This document shows positions 33,992 to 41,628 of a stretch of DNA of 42,539 bases, piece by piece. The first letter of the stretch is position 1; each line of letters starts with the position of its first letter. Below the pieces are notes generated by a model that was not told where the DNA came from, made no database searches, and saw nothing but the letters and a program-made list of their open reading frames with translations. The DNA comes from Chloroflexota bacterium (GTDB lineage Bacteria; Chloroflexota; UBA11872; VXOZ01). The position numbers and the translations under genes are program-made. The DNA is taken from assembly GCA_028874195.1 (NCBI GenBank), contig JAPPLM010000071.1:1-42539 (forward strand). The letters are read 5' to 3'.

Positions 33992-35200
33992 TTACGCGAT
34001 GGCGAGATGCGGCGCCAAAACGTCGCCGAGCAGCTCTTCCAGATAGGGCGTCACGCTCCAGAACTGCTTCAAGCGCACGTATTCCTGCGCGGCGGTGCTG
34101 TCGCCGGGCGCCTGTATCTTGACGGCGCGAATGAGGAGATTTCTCGACGTGTGCTCCGGCGAGACGAATTCGACGACATCTGTCTTGTAGCCCATGATGC
34201 GCAACACGAGTGCTCGAAACGCATCTGTGAGAATGTCCGCAGTGCGCTGCTTCAGGATGCCGTGGCGCAAGACGGCTTGAAAGTCTGGGTGTTGCACCTG
34301 GTCGTGCAATTCGTGCTGACAACACGGCGCCGCCAAGATCACATTGCCCTGCAAGTGGATGCCTTGCGCAATGGCTTCGTCCGTAGCCGTGTCGCACGCG
34401 TGGAGACTCAACACCACGTCAGGTTGGGTTTCCGGTTGGAAATCCGCAATCCTGGACTCGTGGAATTCTAAATCTTCCCACTGCAGGGACTCTTGCAGCC
34501 GCCGGCACTTGGCGATGATTTCAGTATCGGAATCCACGCCGACTACCTGCGTGGGCCGTCCTTGCACGTGGCTGGAGTAGTAGTAGGCGGCGAAGGTGAG
34601 ATACGCACTGCCACAGCCATAATCGATGATGTTGAGCGGGCGCTCTGGATCTTCCGCAGTGGGCAGAGCGTGCCAGAAGTGCTCCAAGAACGTGTTCACT
34701 TGGCGAAACTTGCCGCGCATCGAGGGACGGACATTGCCCGCACGGTCGGTTATGCCGGTCGTCCACAAGAACGTATCCGGTTGTCCCACAGGCAACGGAT
34801 GCTGCTTTGTGCGGTTATGACCCAGCTCGGGATGGGATTGCCGACGCGAGGGCTTGCCCCGAGAGATTAGCGCCTTCCCTTTCTTCGAAAGACGTACGTG
34901 AAGGTCGCCGGTGGTGGCTTGCAGGTGAAAATTACTGAAAGGGGCGGTGAGAACGTCATCCAGCGCTGCATGCGAGTCGCCGTTGGCGTAGTTCTTGGTG
35001 ATTGCTTTCTTGCCGTCGAAATAGGTGAACTGCATGCGTCGTGCGGCTCTTACAACGACCGGACGCACCGTCACTTTCTGCCACTGTGGGGTGCCGCTGC
35101 GCATTTGTCCGCTTGCGGTCAACTGCAGGAAGGTCTCTTCCCGGCGCACCGCAGCGTGTAGCATCGCGCGGTAGTCTTTCGCTTGTGGATCGGCAGACAT
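33992..35200 (-). CDS. SAM-dependent methyltransferase, GSTCD/Methyltransf_32 type
   Basis: A 402-residue class I methyltransferase. The N-terminal half is an RNA-binding-like region, with SQTPQWQKVTVRPV-like strings and HPLPVGQPDTFLWTTGI. The SAM motif IIDYGCGSAYLTFAAYYY follows, then LSLHACDTATDEAI and AAPCCQHEL, which define the Methyltransf_32 group related to human GSTCD. An RNA substrate is plausible but unproven. The frame is open to 35359, but the ATG at 35200 (MSADPQAKDYRAM) fits the family. It follows pyrE by 37 bases on the same strand. Confidence 0.85.
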   Translation of the reverse strand: MSADPQAKDYRAMLHAAVRREETFLQLTASGQMRSGTPQWQKVTVRPVVVRAARRMQFTYFDGKKAITKNYANGDSHAALDDVLTAPFSNFHLQATTGDLHVRLSKKGKALISRGKPSRRQSHPELGHNRTKQHPLPVGQPDTFLWTTGITDRAGNVRPSMRGKFRQVNTFLEHFWHALPTAEDPERPLNIIDYGCGSAYLTFAAYYYSSHVQGRPTQVVGVDSDTEIIAKCRRLQESLQWEDLEFHESRIADFQPETQPDVVLSLHACDTATDEAIAQGIHLQGNVILAAPCCQHELHDQVQHPDFQAVLRHGILKQRTADILTDAFRALVLRIMGYKTDVVEFVSPEHTSRNLLIRAVKIQAPGDSTAAQEYVRLKQFWSVTPYLEELLGDVLAPHLAIA

Positions 35201-35237
35201 GGGTAAAAGGGAACCAGCCGTTTGCGCCGCTCCAACG

Positions 35238-35894
35238 CTACGAGGAAGTTTCTTCGAGCGCTTCCGGCGTGCGGTGCGTGCGGATGTACTCGAGGCTACG
35301 GCGGTACTGATCTTCATCGATGAGTTGCTTGGACATGTAGAGGTTGAGCATAACTTCAAGCCGCAGGATGGGATAGAGATTATAGCCGTGACGCTTCAGG
35401 CGCGCCGCGCCACCTTGATCGCGGTCCACGAGGACGATGGCATCGCGCACGACGAGCCCGGTTTCCTCCAGAATAGCTGCGGTCTGCAGGATACTGCCGC
35501 CGGACGTTATCAAGTCGTCAATGATGAGTACGGTTTCGCCGGGTTCATAGCGTCCCTCGATCCGGTGCTGTCCGCTCTCGCTGCGCGCGTAGATCATAGG
35601 GACATCCGTAGCCAGGGAAAAGGCGGTAGCCAAGTGTAGCCCGCCAAAAGGCACGCCCGCTACGAGGGTAAAGGGGTGGATCTTCGGATGCCGCATGGCT
35701 TGACCGGAACTCGTCTCCTGCGCGATGAGTTGCGCCGCGGCGCGCAGCGAATGCGGATTGCTTACCAAGACCCGGGGGTCGATGTAGATTGGCGAATGCA
35801 CGGTCGTGCGGCCAAGGGTGTAATCACCGAACCGCACGCCGCCAAGCCGGAAGATGTCTTCAGCAAGCCACAAATTCGAGACGGGCTGCTCCAC
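35238..35894 (-). CDS. pyrE: Orotate phosphoribosyltransferase
   Basis: PyrE transfers phosphoribose to orotate in pyrimidine synthesis. It contains the PRPP-binding loop VLIIDDLITSGGS with its two acids, the preceding YAR segment, the H-R-I-E-G loop and the family N terminus DIFRLGGVRFGDYTLG. Two GTG starts are possible, 35918 and 35894. I prefer 35894 because GGGAAAGGGAG lies four bases before it, while the one at 35918 leaves a leader of only about 12 bases behind the promoter. Length is then 218 residues. It probably heads an operon with the methyltransferase gene downstream. Confidence 0.93.
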   Translation of the reverse strand: MEQPVSNLWLAEDIFRLGGVRFGDYTLGRTTVHSPIYIDPRVLVSNPHSLRAAAQLIAQETSSGQAMRHPKIHPFTLVAGVPFGGLHLATAFSLATDVPMIYARSESGQHRIEGRYEPGETVLIIDDLITSGGSILQTAAILEETGLVVRDAIVLVDRDQGGAARLKRHGYNLYPILRLEVMLNLYMSKQLIDEDQYRRSLEYIRTHRTPEALEETSS

Positions 35895-35918
35895 GTCGCT
35901 CCCTTTCCCAAGGGACAC

Positions 35919-36220
35919 ACTAAGTAGTCAGACATACCATTATCCGCCGCAAGCAAGGCGGATGTCAATGGGGTCGCTGGGCACTGGGGGAGGGGTCTTT
36001 TCGGCTGCCGCTCCGGGGTGTGCGCGGTCCGGATTGTGCAAGTGTCTTGCTTGGTTTTGTCATTCAGTGCTAGACTTCGCTTTCGCTGTGCGGTACTCGC
36101 TGTGTGGCACTCGCACTGTAGAGCGCTACCGGTCCTTCACCCTAGCCGCTTGTTGGGTGCGGGGTGATGTGGTAGCATGAATCCACTCTCCTATTGCTTG
36201 CCCCAAGCGTAAGGATCTGT
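35919..36220. other. Divergent promoter region between pyrE and the membrane protein gene
   Basis: Contains the leftward pyrE promoter (35939-35968). No gene. The remainder is G-rich and otherwise unremarkable. Confidence 0.5.
35939..35968 (-). promoter_or_regulatory. pyrE promoter with a hairpin in the spacer
   Basis: On the minus strand TTGACA (35968-35963), an 18-base spacer and GATAAT (35944-35939). The spacer, with flanking bases, forms ATCCGCC...GGCGGAT, a 7-base inverted repeat between the -35 and -10 boxes, which may be an operator. Start of transcription should be near 35931. Confidence 0.65.
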
Positions 36221-36811
36221 ATGGCCTCCCCGTTAGAGCAGCGCCAGTCGCGGCGCGTGGGCATCCGCAAGACACCTTCGAAGGCCTCTGCCGAACTGAC
36301 AACTCCGCGTCTTGAATCCATCCTTTCTTCCAAAAAAGGGGGCTCTGCGGAGGTTATAAAGTGGCCAACCTCCACGGCAGGGCCACGACGCCCGCGGCAG
36401 CGCGTTCCCAAAAAGGTACGCTCATTCTCGCTGCGCGCGCTTGTGCCCGGATGGCTGGTGAAATCGCTCGTTGTGGCTGCTGTGATCTGCGCAAGCTGGC
36501 TCGCGCTGCTCTGGGTGATGGTTACCCAAGATCCAGCCCAAAGCAGCAGCCGCGTGATCTTCGTGATTAGCGTCTTCATCGCCGTTTTCGTCACAAGCCT
36601 GCCCATTATGCATCGCATCTTCTCGCGCTTTGCGCCGTCGCGGCTACAGCAGGGAAACCCCGTGCTGGTAGGTGGTCACTCCTTTCTGCTCGCGAGCTTT
36701 CTCGTGGCAAACTTGAGCCTCATGCTGGTGGGAAGCTGGAACGTGACGATGTTCATCTTGATCGCCGCCATTACTGTTGTCGTGGAATCCCTCTTCCTGG
36801 CACGCAAGTGA
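36221..36811 (+). CDS. Unrecognised membrane protein
   Basis: A 196-residue protein. The first 75 residues are basic, hydrophilic and probably cytosolic. Then come about four membrane segments: LVVAAVICASWLALLWVMV, VIFVISVFIAVFVTSLPIM, SFLLASFLVANLSLMLV, and MFILIAAITVVVESLFL. AAGGATCTGT before ATG 36221 is a good ribosome binding site. The C-terminal half resembles the small membrane domains found in Chloroflexota, but I cannot name a family. A methyltransferase gene follows 29 bases later. Confidence 0.75.
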   Translation: MASPLEQRQSRRVGIRKTPSKASAELTTPRLESILSSKKGGSAEVIKWPTSTAGPRRPRQRVPKKVRSFSLRALVPGWLVKSLVVAAVICASWLALLWVMVTQDPAQSSSRVIFVISVFIAVFVTSLPIMHRIFSRFAPSRLQQGNPVLVGGHSFLLASFLVANLSLMLVGSWNVTMFILIAAITVVVESLFLARK

Positions 36812-36840
36812 GTTCGTGAAAGAGTGTCCTGGCGGAAACC

Positions 36841-37608
36841 ATGCTTGAGTCGGATGAACTCGCCCAACTTTATGATCTGGAATACGACGACTGGGACGAG
36901 GATAGCGCGTTCTGGCAGAGTTTCGCGGCACGTACGGGTGGCCCCATCGTCGAGCTCGGTTGCGGTACGGCCCGCGCCCTGGCGCCTCTCGCACAACGCG
37001 GCTATGTAGTCAGCGGCGTCGATTCCTCAGAAGCCATGCTGGCACGAGCGCGGGAACGGTTCCTAGCCTACGGCGTGCCTGCTGAGCGCTTCCAGCTTCT
37101 GCGCCAACCCATGGAGTCCGCCGCGGTCCCGGAACGAGCGCGTCTTGTCTTCTCCGCGCTCAACACCTTTGCCCACCTGACGACACCGCTCAGGCAAACA
37201 CAGGCGCTCGCAGCCGCCCACCGCATGCTCGACCCTGAAGGACTGCTGATTCTCGACCTCTTCAACCCGCTGACGCAGGAGTATGACGAGCGCGACCGCA
37301 TGGTGACGCTGCGCAACGTCCTGGCGGACCCGCGGACCGGCGCGCCCATTCAGCAGTTTGAGATTTGGGAAGTGGACCGCGAGACGCAGGTGGTGCAAAC
37401 GACCTATCTCTACGATTGCTTGCAGGCTGACGGCAGCATTCGGCGGATTACTACTACGTTCCCCATGCGTTACTCCTACCGCTATGAGATCGAGGCGCGG
37501 CTGGCGCAAGCGAACTTCGCTATCGAGAATGTCCTGGGCTCGTATGAGGCCGACCCCTTTACGGGCAGCGAGGAGAAGATGATCTTCGTGGCCCGGCCGC
37601 AGCGCTAG
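36841..37608 (+). CDS. Class I SAM-dependent methyltransferase
   Basis: A 255-residue methyltransferase. Motif I is IVELGCGTARALAPLA, with motif II VDSSEAMLARARERF; it also has SALNTFAHL and a LLILDLFNPL strand. The N-terminal ELAQLYDLEYDDW is common to small-molecule methyltransferases of the YcgJ/UbiE-like groups. Substrate unknown. It starts 29 bases after the membrane protein gene and may share its transcript. A related enzyme is encoded at 39322-40071. Confidence 0.88.
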   Translation: MLESDELAQLYDLEYDDWDEDSAFWQSFAARTGGPIVELGCGTARALAPLAQRGYVVSGVDSSEAMLARARERFLAYGVPAERFQLLRQPMESAAVPERARLVFSALNTFAHLTTPLRQTQALAAAHRMLDPEGLLILDLFNPLTQEYDERDRMVTLRNVLADPRTGAPIQQFEIWEVDRETQVVQTTYLYDCLQADGSIRRITTTFPMRYSYRYEIEARLAQANFAIENVLGSYEADPFTGSEEKMIFVARPQR

Positions 37609-37722
37609 GATGGGCCAGTGGCGCATAGCATCTAGCTCAGACGTGAAACCCATGTGCGCAGGCTCATTGGTCGATAGACCATGACGTTCGGACGACGGTG
37701 TCGGTGCTAGGAGCTTTCAGTG

Positions 37723-37749
37723 TCCGTCATTCCCGCGAAAGCGGGAATC
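37723..37749. repeat. CGTCATTCC-type hairpin repeat, family B
   Basis: TCCGTCATTCCCGCGAAAGC then GGGAATC. Arms TTCCCGC/GCGGGAA. Confidence 0.7.
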
Positions 37750-37768
37750 TATCTTCTCTTTATCCTTG

Positions 37769-37795
37769 GACTCCGGCGAAAGCCGGAGTGACGAG
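37769..37795. repeat. Family B-like hairpin with a different arm
   Basis: GACTCCGGCGAAAGCCGGAG and then TGACGAG. Arms ACTCCGGC/GCCGGAGT, perfectly paired with the GTGACG tail that the other copies also have. Confidence 0.65.
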
Positions 37796-37943
37796 TGGTG
37801 CGCCGTTCTAAAGGCGTAAGTAAGCGAAACGATTACACACGTGGCTATACGCCGTCACAAATAGGAAGAAGAACACCGAACGTGCTATTCTGAGGTTGAG
37901 ATCGAGCAAGTATGTAGCAGTTTGCAAACTAGACTTATCCCGC

Positions 37944-38822
37944 ATGGCCACGACATTAGAACGAAAGCCGGAGTGGATCCGCGTCCGCTGGAAAGAAGGC
38001 GAGCAGTACCGCGAGCTCAAGCAGATCATGCGCGGGCTGGATCTGCACACCGTCTGCGAGGAGGCGCGCTGCCCGAACATCAGCGAATGCTGGAACTCCC
38101 GCACTGCCACATTCATGATCCTGGGGGATACCTGCACCCGCGCGTGCAGCTTCTGCGCGGTCAAGAGCGGGCGTCCCGCCGGATTGGACAAGATCGAGCC
38201 TATTCGCGTCGCCTGGGCGGTGAAGCAAATGGGCCTGCGTCACGCCGTGATCACCTCCGTGGCGCGCGACGACCTGGAGGACGGCGGCGCGCAGATTTTC
38301 GCCGAGACCATCCGCAAGGTGCGGGAACTCAACCCGGAATGCTCCATCGAGGTACTGATTCCCGATCTGGGCGGCAGACACGACGCCCTTAAAGAGGTGG
38401 TGGGCGCCAAGCCGGAAATCCTCAACCACAACGTGGAGACCGTGCCGCGCCTGCAACGCCGCGTGCGGCCCAAGGCCCGCTACGAGCGCAGCCACTGGGT
38501 GCTGCGCACCACCAAGCAACTCGCCCCGGACGTCCTCACCAAGTCCGGCATGATGCTGGGCCTGGGCGAGACCTGGGACGAGATTCTCCAGACGCTGACC
38601 GACATGGCCGAGACCGGGGTGGATATCTTCACCATCGGCCAGTACCTGCGTCCCTCCAAGAAGCACCAGAAGCTGGAACGCTACTACCGCCCCGAGGAGT
38701 TTGCCGAACTCAAAGAGATCGGCGAGTCCCTCGGCATCCGCCACGTCGAATCCGGCCCCCTTGTCCGCTCCTCCTACCACGCCCGCGACCAGGTGGAGAC
38801 GCTGCAGGACAAGGCTGAGTAG
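37944..38822 (+). CDS. lipA: Lipoyl synthase
   Basis: LipA inserts two sulfurs into the octanoyl chain of lipoyl domains. It is a radical SAM enzyme with two 4Fe-4S clusters. The auxiliary cluster is bound by C38, C43 and C49 ([12 protein letters not shown]) plus the C-terminal RSSY serine ([10 protein letters not shown]). The radical SAM cluster is bound by C64, C68 and C71 (CTRACSFC). Other hallmarks are [15 protein letters not shown]-like and [15 protein letters not shown]. The frame is open upstream to 37896, but ATG 37944 gives a normal 292 residues. It works with the LipB encoded 2.8 kb downstream. Confidence 0.96.
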   Translation: MATTLERKPEWIRVRWKEGEQYRELKQIMRGLDLHTVCEEARCPNISECWNSRTATFMILGDTCTRACSFCAVKSGRPAGLDKIEPIRVAWAVKQMGLRHAVITSVARDDLEDGGAQIFAETIRKVRELNPECSIEVLIPDLGGRHDALKEVVGAKPEILNHNVETVPRLQRRVRPKARYERSHWVLRTTKQLAPDVLTKSGMMLGLGETWDEILQTLTDMAETGVDIFTIGQYLRPSKKHQKLERYYRPEEFAELKEIGESLGIRHVESGPLVRSSYHARDQVETLQDKAE

Positions 38823-38849
38823 GATACCGTCAAGCAGCTATAATTCATG

Positions 38850-38883
38850 TAGCGCGGGGGACAAGCCCCCGCTCTTTGTTGCG
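38850..38883. repeat. GTAG-headed REP, family A
   Basis: TAGCGCGGGGGACAAGCCCC then CGCTCTTTGTTGC, headed by GTAG. First member of the duplicated composite. Confidence 0.7.
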
Positions 38884-38963
38884 CTGACGTGGCTATCGAG
38901 GCAGATTGGATTGATTGCCGCTTTCGCGGGGACGACGGATTGCGACTTTCCATTTTCTTTGAA

Positions 38964-38994
38964 GCCCGGGGGCTTGTCCCCCGCTCTTTGTTGC
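38964..38994. repeat. REP, family A, head diverged
   Basis: GCCCGGGGGCTTGTCCCCCG, then CTCTTTGTTGC; the head reads GAAG instead of GTAG. Confidence 0.6.
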
Positions 38995-39024
38995 ACCAGC
39001 GTGGCCATCGAGGCAGATAAGATG

Positions 39025-39050
39025 GATTCCCGTTTTCACGGGAATGACGG
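39025..39050. repeat. CGTCATTCC-type hairpin repeat, family B
   Basis: GATTCCCGTTTTCACGGGAA and then TGACGG, second half of the duplicated composite. Confidence 0.7.
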
Positions 39051-39134
39051 CGTCCGTCACGCCGTTCCTCTCGGTGAAACCTCGCAGTTTTTTGCTTGCG
39101 TAGGACGGGCGGAATGTGCGCCGCATCATCTTTC

Positions 39135-39163
39135 GTAGCGCGGGGGCTTGTCCCCCGCTCTTG
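39135..39163. repeat. GTAG-headed REP, family A
   Basis: GTAGCGCGGGGGCTTGTCCC then CCGCTCTTG. Intact hairpin, GTAG head. Confidence 0.75.
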
Positions 39164-39321
39164 GATTGGTAGACCCGGCTTATTGACTAAGACTGAGCAA
39201 CCCGCACCATTCGGAGAATTGGCAGCTAGCGGGAATAGCGCGCCGGACAGCGTTAGGTCTCGTAGCGACGGCAGGATTACACTACGCTTCGTACTAACAA
39301 GAGATCGACTGGCAGGGCACC

Positions 39322-40071
39322 ATGACACAATGGTTCGAGGACGAGTCGCTCTGGGTTGACACATATCCTTACATGTTCTCGCCCGCGCGCATTGCCGCTG
39401 CGGAGGCCGAGGTTGAACCACTGCTGCGGCTTGTTGGCGGGGAGCCGCAGTCGGTTCTCGATCTCTGCTGTGGTCCGGGACGCTTTGCGGTGCCTCTGGC
39501 ACAGCGCGGGTTTCAGGTCACCGGTGTGGATAGAACGGCGTTCTTTCTCGATAAAGCGCAGGAACGGGCGGCTGCAGAAGACGTGGAGGTCGAGTGGGTG
39601 CAAGCGGATATGCGTACGTTCGCGCGGTCCGGCACCTACGACCTCGCCCTCAGCATGTTCACGTCGTTCGGCTATTTCGACAATAAAGATGAAGACCTGA
39701 AGGTGCTGCGCAACATCCACAGAAGCCTGCGGCCGGGCGGCGCGCTGGTTATGGACGTGGTGGGCAAGGAACTGGTGGCCGCAAAGTTCGAATCCGCGAG
39801 ATCGCGGAAGCATGCCGATGGTTCCGTAGTCATCGATAGGCGCGAAGTCTTCGATGACTGGACGCGGGTGCGCATGGAGTGGACGATCATCAAAGGCGAC
39901 GCGATTCGCGTCTACTCCATTGACCACACCATCTACTCCGGACAGGAACTCAGGGACCGCTTCACCGCCGCCGGTTTTGCGGACGTGAAGCTCTACGGTA
40001 GCATTGACGGCGCCCCATATAACCGCGAGGCCGAGCGTCTGATTGTCGTGGGGCGAAAGCCTGCTCTCTAA
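39322..40071 (+). CDS. Class I SAM-dependent methyltransferase
   Basis: A 249-residue methyltransferase. Motif I is VLDLCCGPGRFAVPLAQRG, followed by GVDRTAFFLDKAQERA, then MFTSFGYFDN and SLRPGGALVMDVVGKE. The C-terminal domain has YSGQELRDRFTAAGFADVKLYGS, the SxxELxxLLxxAGF pattern typical of small-molecule methyltransferases. Related in layout to the enzyme encoded at 36841-37608. Substrate unknown. Confidence 0.9.
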   Translation: MTQWFEDESLWVDTYPYMFSPARIAAAEAEVEPLLRLVGGEPQSVLDLCCGPGRFAVPLAQRGFQVTGVDRTAFFLDKAQERAAAEDVEVEWVQADMRTFARSGTYDLALSMFTSFGYFDNKDEDLKVLRNIHRSLRPGGALVMDVVGKELVAAKFESARSRKHADGSVVIDRREVFDDWTRVRMEWTIIKGDAIRVYSIDHTIYSGQELRDRFTAAGFADVKLYGSIDGAPYNREAERLIVVGRKPAL

Positions 40072-40102
40072 GCTAATAAGCGTTTCGCCCTGTGTGCAGT
40101 CT

Positions 40103-40136
40103 GTCTTTCCGGCTCAAGCCGGAATCTATCTTCGCC
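40103..40136. repeat. CGTCATTCC-type hairpin repeat, family B
   Basis: CTTTCCGGCTCAAGCCGGAA and then TCTATCTTCGCC. Arms TTCCGGC/GCCGGAA. Confidence 0.65.
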
Positions 40137-40159
40137 GCGCTCCGTGCATGTTGTCCCAA

Positions 40160-40186
40160 GCGGGGGACAAGCCCCCGCGCTACGCT
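40160..40186. repeat. GTAG-headed REP, family A
   Basis: GCGGGGGACAAGCCCCCGC plus GCTACGCT. GTAG head on the minus strand. Confidence 0.75.
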
Positions 40187-40314
40187 CTAGTTTCCGCGTC
40201 TTTGACGAAGTCAGCGAACCTTGTTCGATGCTCGCGCCCGGAATGACAATCACATACAAATGACATGAAATGTCAGCATTGCCTGGATGCCCGTAGCAAG
40301 GATTAGCGGAACAC

Positions 40315-40791
40315 TCAGCCAATGAAGTCTTCCCAACACTGCGGCAGAGTCTTGCCCATTGCGCGCAGATAGATACTGACCTTGCCGTAGAAGATTAGCA
40401 ACGCCTCTTTGTAGACATCGAGGTGAATCTGCGGCGGCAGGCTAAAGTGACCGCGATCTATCTGGCGATTTCTGATGTCGTCTTCGGAGAGACTCTCTAT
40501 GGCGGCCCGCAGTTCCCGATCGAGTCCAGCGTACCACGCAGAGAGCAGCGCTACGCTGGACTCCAACCCCGGTTGCTCATTGTGGTAAGAGAAATCCAGC
40601 CTGAACGTCTTGAAAGAATCTATGTAGGCCTGCTCTACTTCACCAATCTCGCGGCAGAGCTCGCCCAGAGTGGGATTTTGCGCGGTCAGCCGATAGCCGA
40701 GGTCCTCATCTCCCAGAGTTTCCATGAGTACGTCACGCAGCCCTTGGTACGTCTGAAAGATCGGGTAGTAGTGCGTAATGATGCTGTTCAT
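40315..40791 (-). CDS. DinB-like (YfiT/DinB four-helix) protein
   Basis: A 158-residue four-helix protein with the DinB features THYYPIFQTYQGLRDVLMETL, then TLGELCREIGEVEQAYIDSF and HLDVYKEALLIFYGKVSIYLRAM. DinB-fold proteins bind a metal with three histidines; I see the E-x-E and H-L-D helices but no complete H-H-H triad, so metal binding is uncertain. ATG 40791 has AAGGTGAG five bases before it. The frame is open further upstream. Possibly a thiol-dependent transferase; not proven. Confidence 0.75.
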   Translation of the reverse strand: MNSIITHYYPIFQTYQGLRDVLMETLGDEDLGYRLTAQNPTLGELCREIGEVEQAYIDSFKTFRLDFSYHNEQPGLESSVALLSAWYAGLDRELRAAIESLSEDDIRNRQIDRGHFSLPPQIHLDVYKEALLIFYGKVSIYLRAMGKTLPQCWEDFIG

Positions 40792-40985
40792 CGGTCTCAC
40801 CTTCGCAGCGTAGCCGAGTTCGGCACTGATGGCTCTCTCTATACTGTGCACCATGCGATAATGAGATGGAACACTGAAGTCTAGCCCGAACTGGTGCTAT
40901 TCTGAAAGACGAGCGTACGTTTGCCGCTTGAGGCTGTCCTTGGAAATGCGACGAGCGGTCTTCACTGCAGATAGGCGAAAGCATA

Positions 40986-41309
40986 GTGGCGAAACAGGTC
41001 CGGGCCACACCACAGATTCCGGTACCGCAGGAACAGATTGCCGCAGTCTGTCAGCGGTATCACATCCGCACGCTGGCGCTCTTTGGCTCCGTGTTGCGCG
41101 AGGATTTCGCGGCCGACAGCGATGTTGACGTGCTGGTCGAGTTCGAGCCGGGGCGGACGCCGGGCTACTTCACCCTTGCGCGCATTGCGCGGGAGCTTTC
41201 GGCGCTGCTTGGTGGACGCGAGATAGACATACGCACTCCCCAGGACCTATCCCGATACTTCCGTGATGAAGTAGTGAATACGGCATTTACGGTCTATGGA
41301 AAAGTCTGA
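40986..41309 (+). CDS. mntA: MntA-like nucleotidyltransferase (antitoxin)
   Basis: A 107-residue minimal nucleotidyltransferase. The motif is GSVLREDFAADSDVD (G34, S35, then ten residues, D46, V47, D48). It matches the GSX10DXD motif of MntA. The third acid lies in GREIDIRT (near residue 80). In characterised MntA/HepT systems the antitoxin inactivates the toxin by adding AMP to a tyrosine. GTG start. The HepT gene begins 14 bases before its end. Confidence 0.9.
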   Translation: MAKQVRATPQIPVPQEQIAAVCQRYHIRTLALFGSVLREDFAADSDVDVLVEFEPGRTPGYFTLARIARELSALLGGREIDIRTPQDLSRYFRDEVVNTAFTVYGKV

Positions 41310-41628
41310 TCAACTGCGACTTCAGCATATGCTGGAGGCGGCACAGGAAGCGCTCGAGTTCGCCCACGACGCCACGCGCGAGGACCTAGAAACGAACCGT
41401 ATGTTGGCGCATGCCCTTGTCGGGTGCTTGAGCCTTGTTGGTGAGGCGGCTCGGCAAGTCTCTCCGGAGACTCGCGAGAAACACCCTGCAATCCCGTGGC
41501 AAGACATCATAGGCATGCGCAACAGACTCGTGCACGCCTATTACGACATCAACTATGACGTGGTTTGGCAGACGGTGAAAGAAGACTTGCCCTCGCTGGT
41601 TGAGACGCTGGAGCAACAGGAATTGTGA
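41296..41628 (+). CDS. hepT: HepT-like HEPN ribonuclease (toxin)
   Basis: A 110-residue all-helical HEPN protein (DUF86). The motif RNRLVHAY (R75, then four residues, H80, A, Y82) is the RX4HXY ribonuclease motif, and Y82 is the tyrosine that MntA AMPylates in studied systems. Together with MntA this is a type VII toxin-antitoxin module. It overlaps the upstream mntA by 14 bases and its stop overlaps the lipB GTG start. Confidence 0.9.
   Translation: MEKSDQLRLQHMLEAAQEALEFAHDATREDLETNRMLAHALVGCLSLVGEAARQVSPETREKHPAIPWQDIIGMRNRLVHAYYDINYDVVWQTVKEDLPSLVETLEQQEL

Larger units (their letters stand above)
37609..37943. other. Intergenic region with two hairpin repeats before lipA
   Basis: Contains family B hairpins at 37723-37749 and 37769-37795. 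The last 40 bases before lipA lie in the AT-richer part and may hold its promoter (TATTCT at 37886), but the -35 is not clear. Confidence 0.4.
38866..39050. repeat. Tandem duplication of a composite A+B repeat, 112-base period
   Basis: CCCCCGCTCTTTGTTGC occurs at 38866 and again at 38978. The stretch CGTGGC, then ATCGAGGCAGAT follows both. Each copy ends in a B-like hairpin, degenerate in the first and clear in the second. Confidence 0.6.
38823..39321. other. Intergenic region packed with REP elements, part duplicated
   Basis: Three family A hairpins (38850, 38964, 39135) and one clear family B (39025), with a degenerate B at about 38913-38938. The string CCCCCGCTCTTTGTTGC recurs with a period of 112 bases. 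No gene. Confidence 0.6.

Noticed and set aside
18108-40186. CRISPR array, because short palindromes repeat
   Set aside because: Copies are scattered, of several families, and without regular spacers; no cas gene is present.
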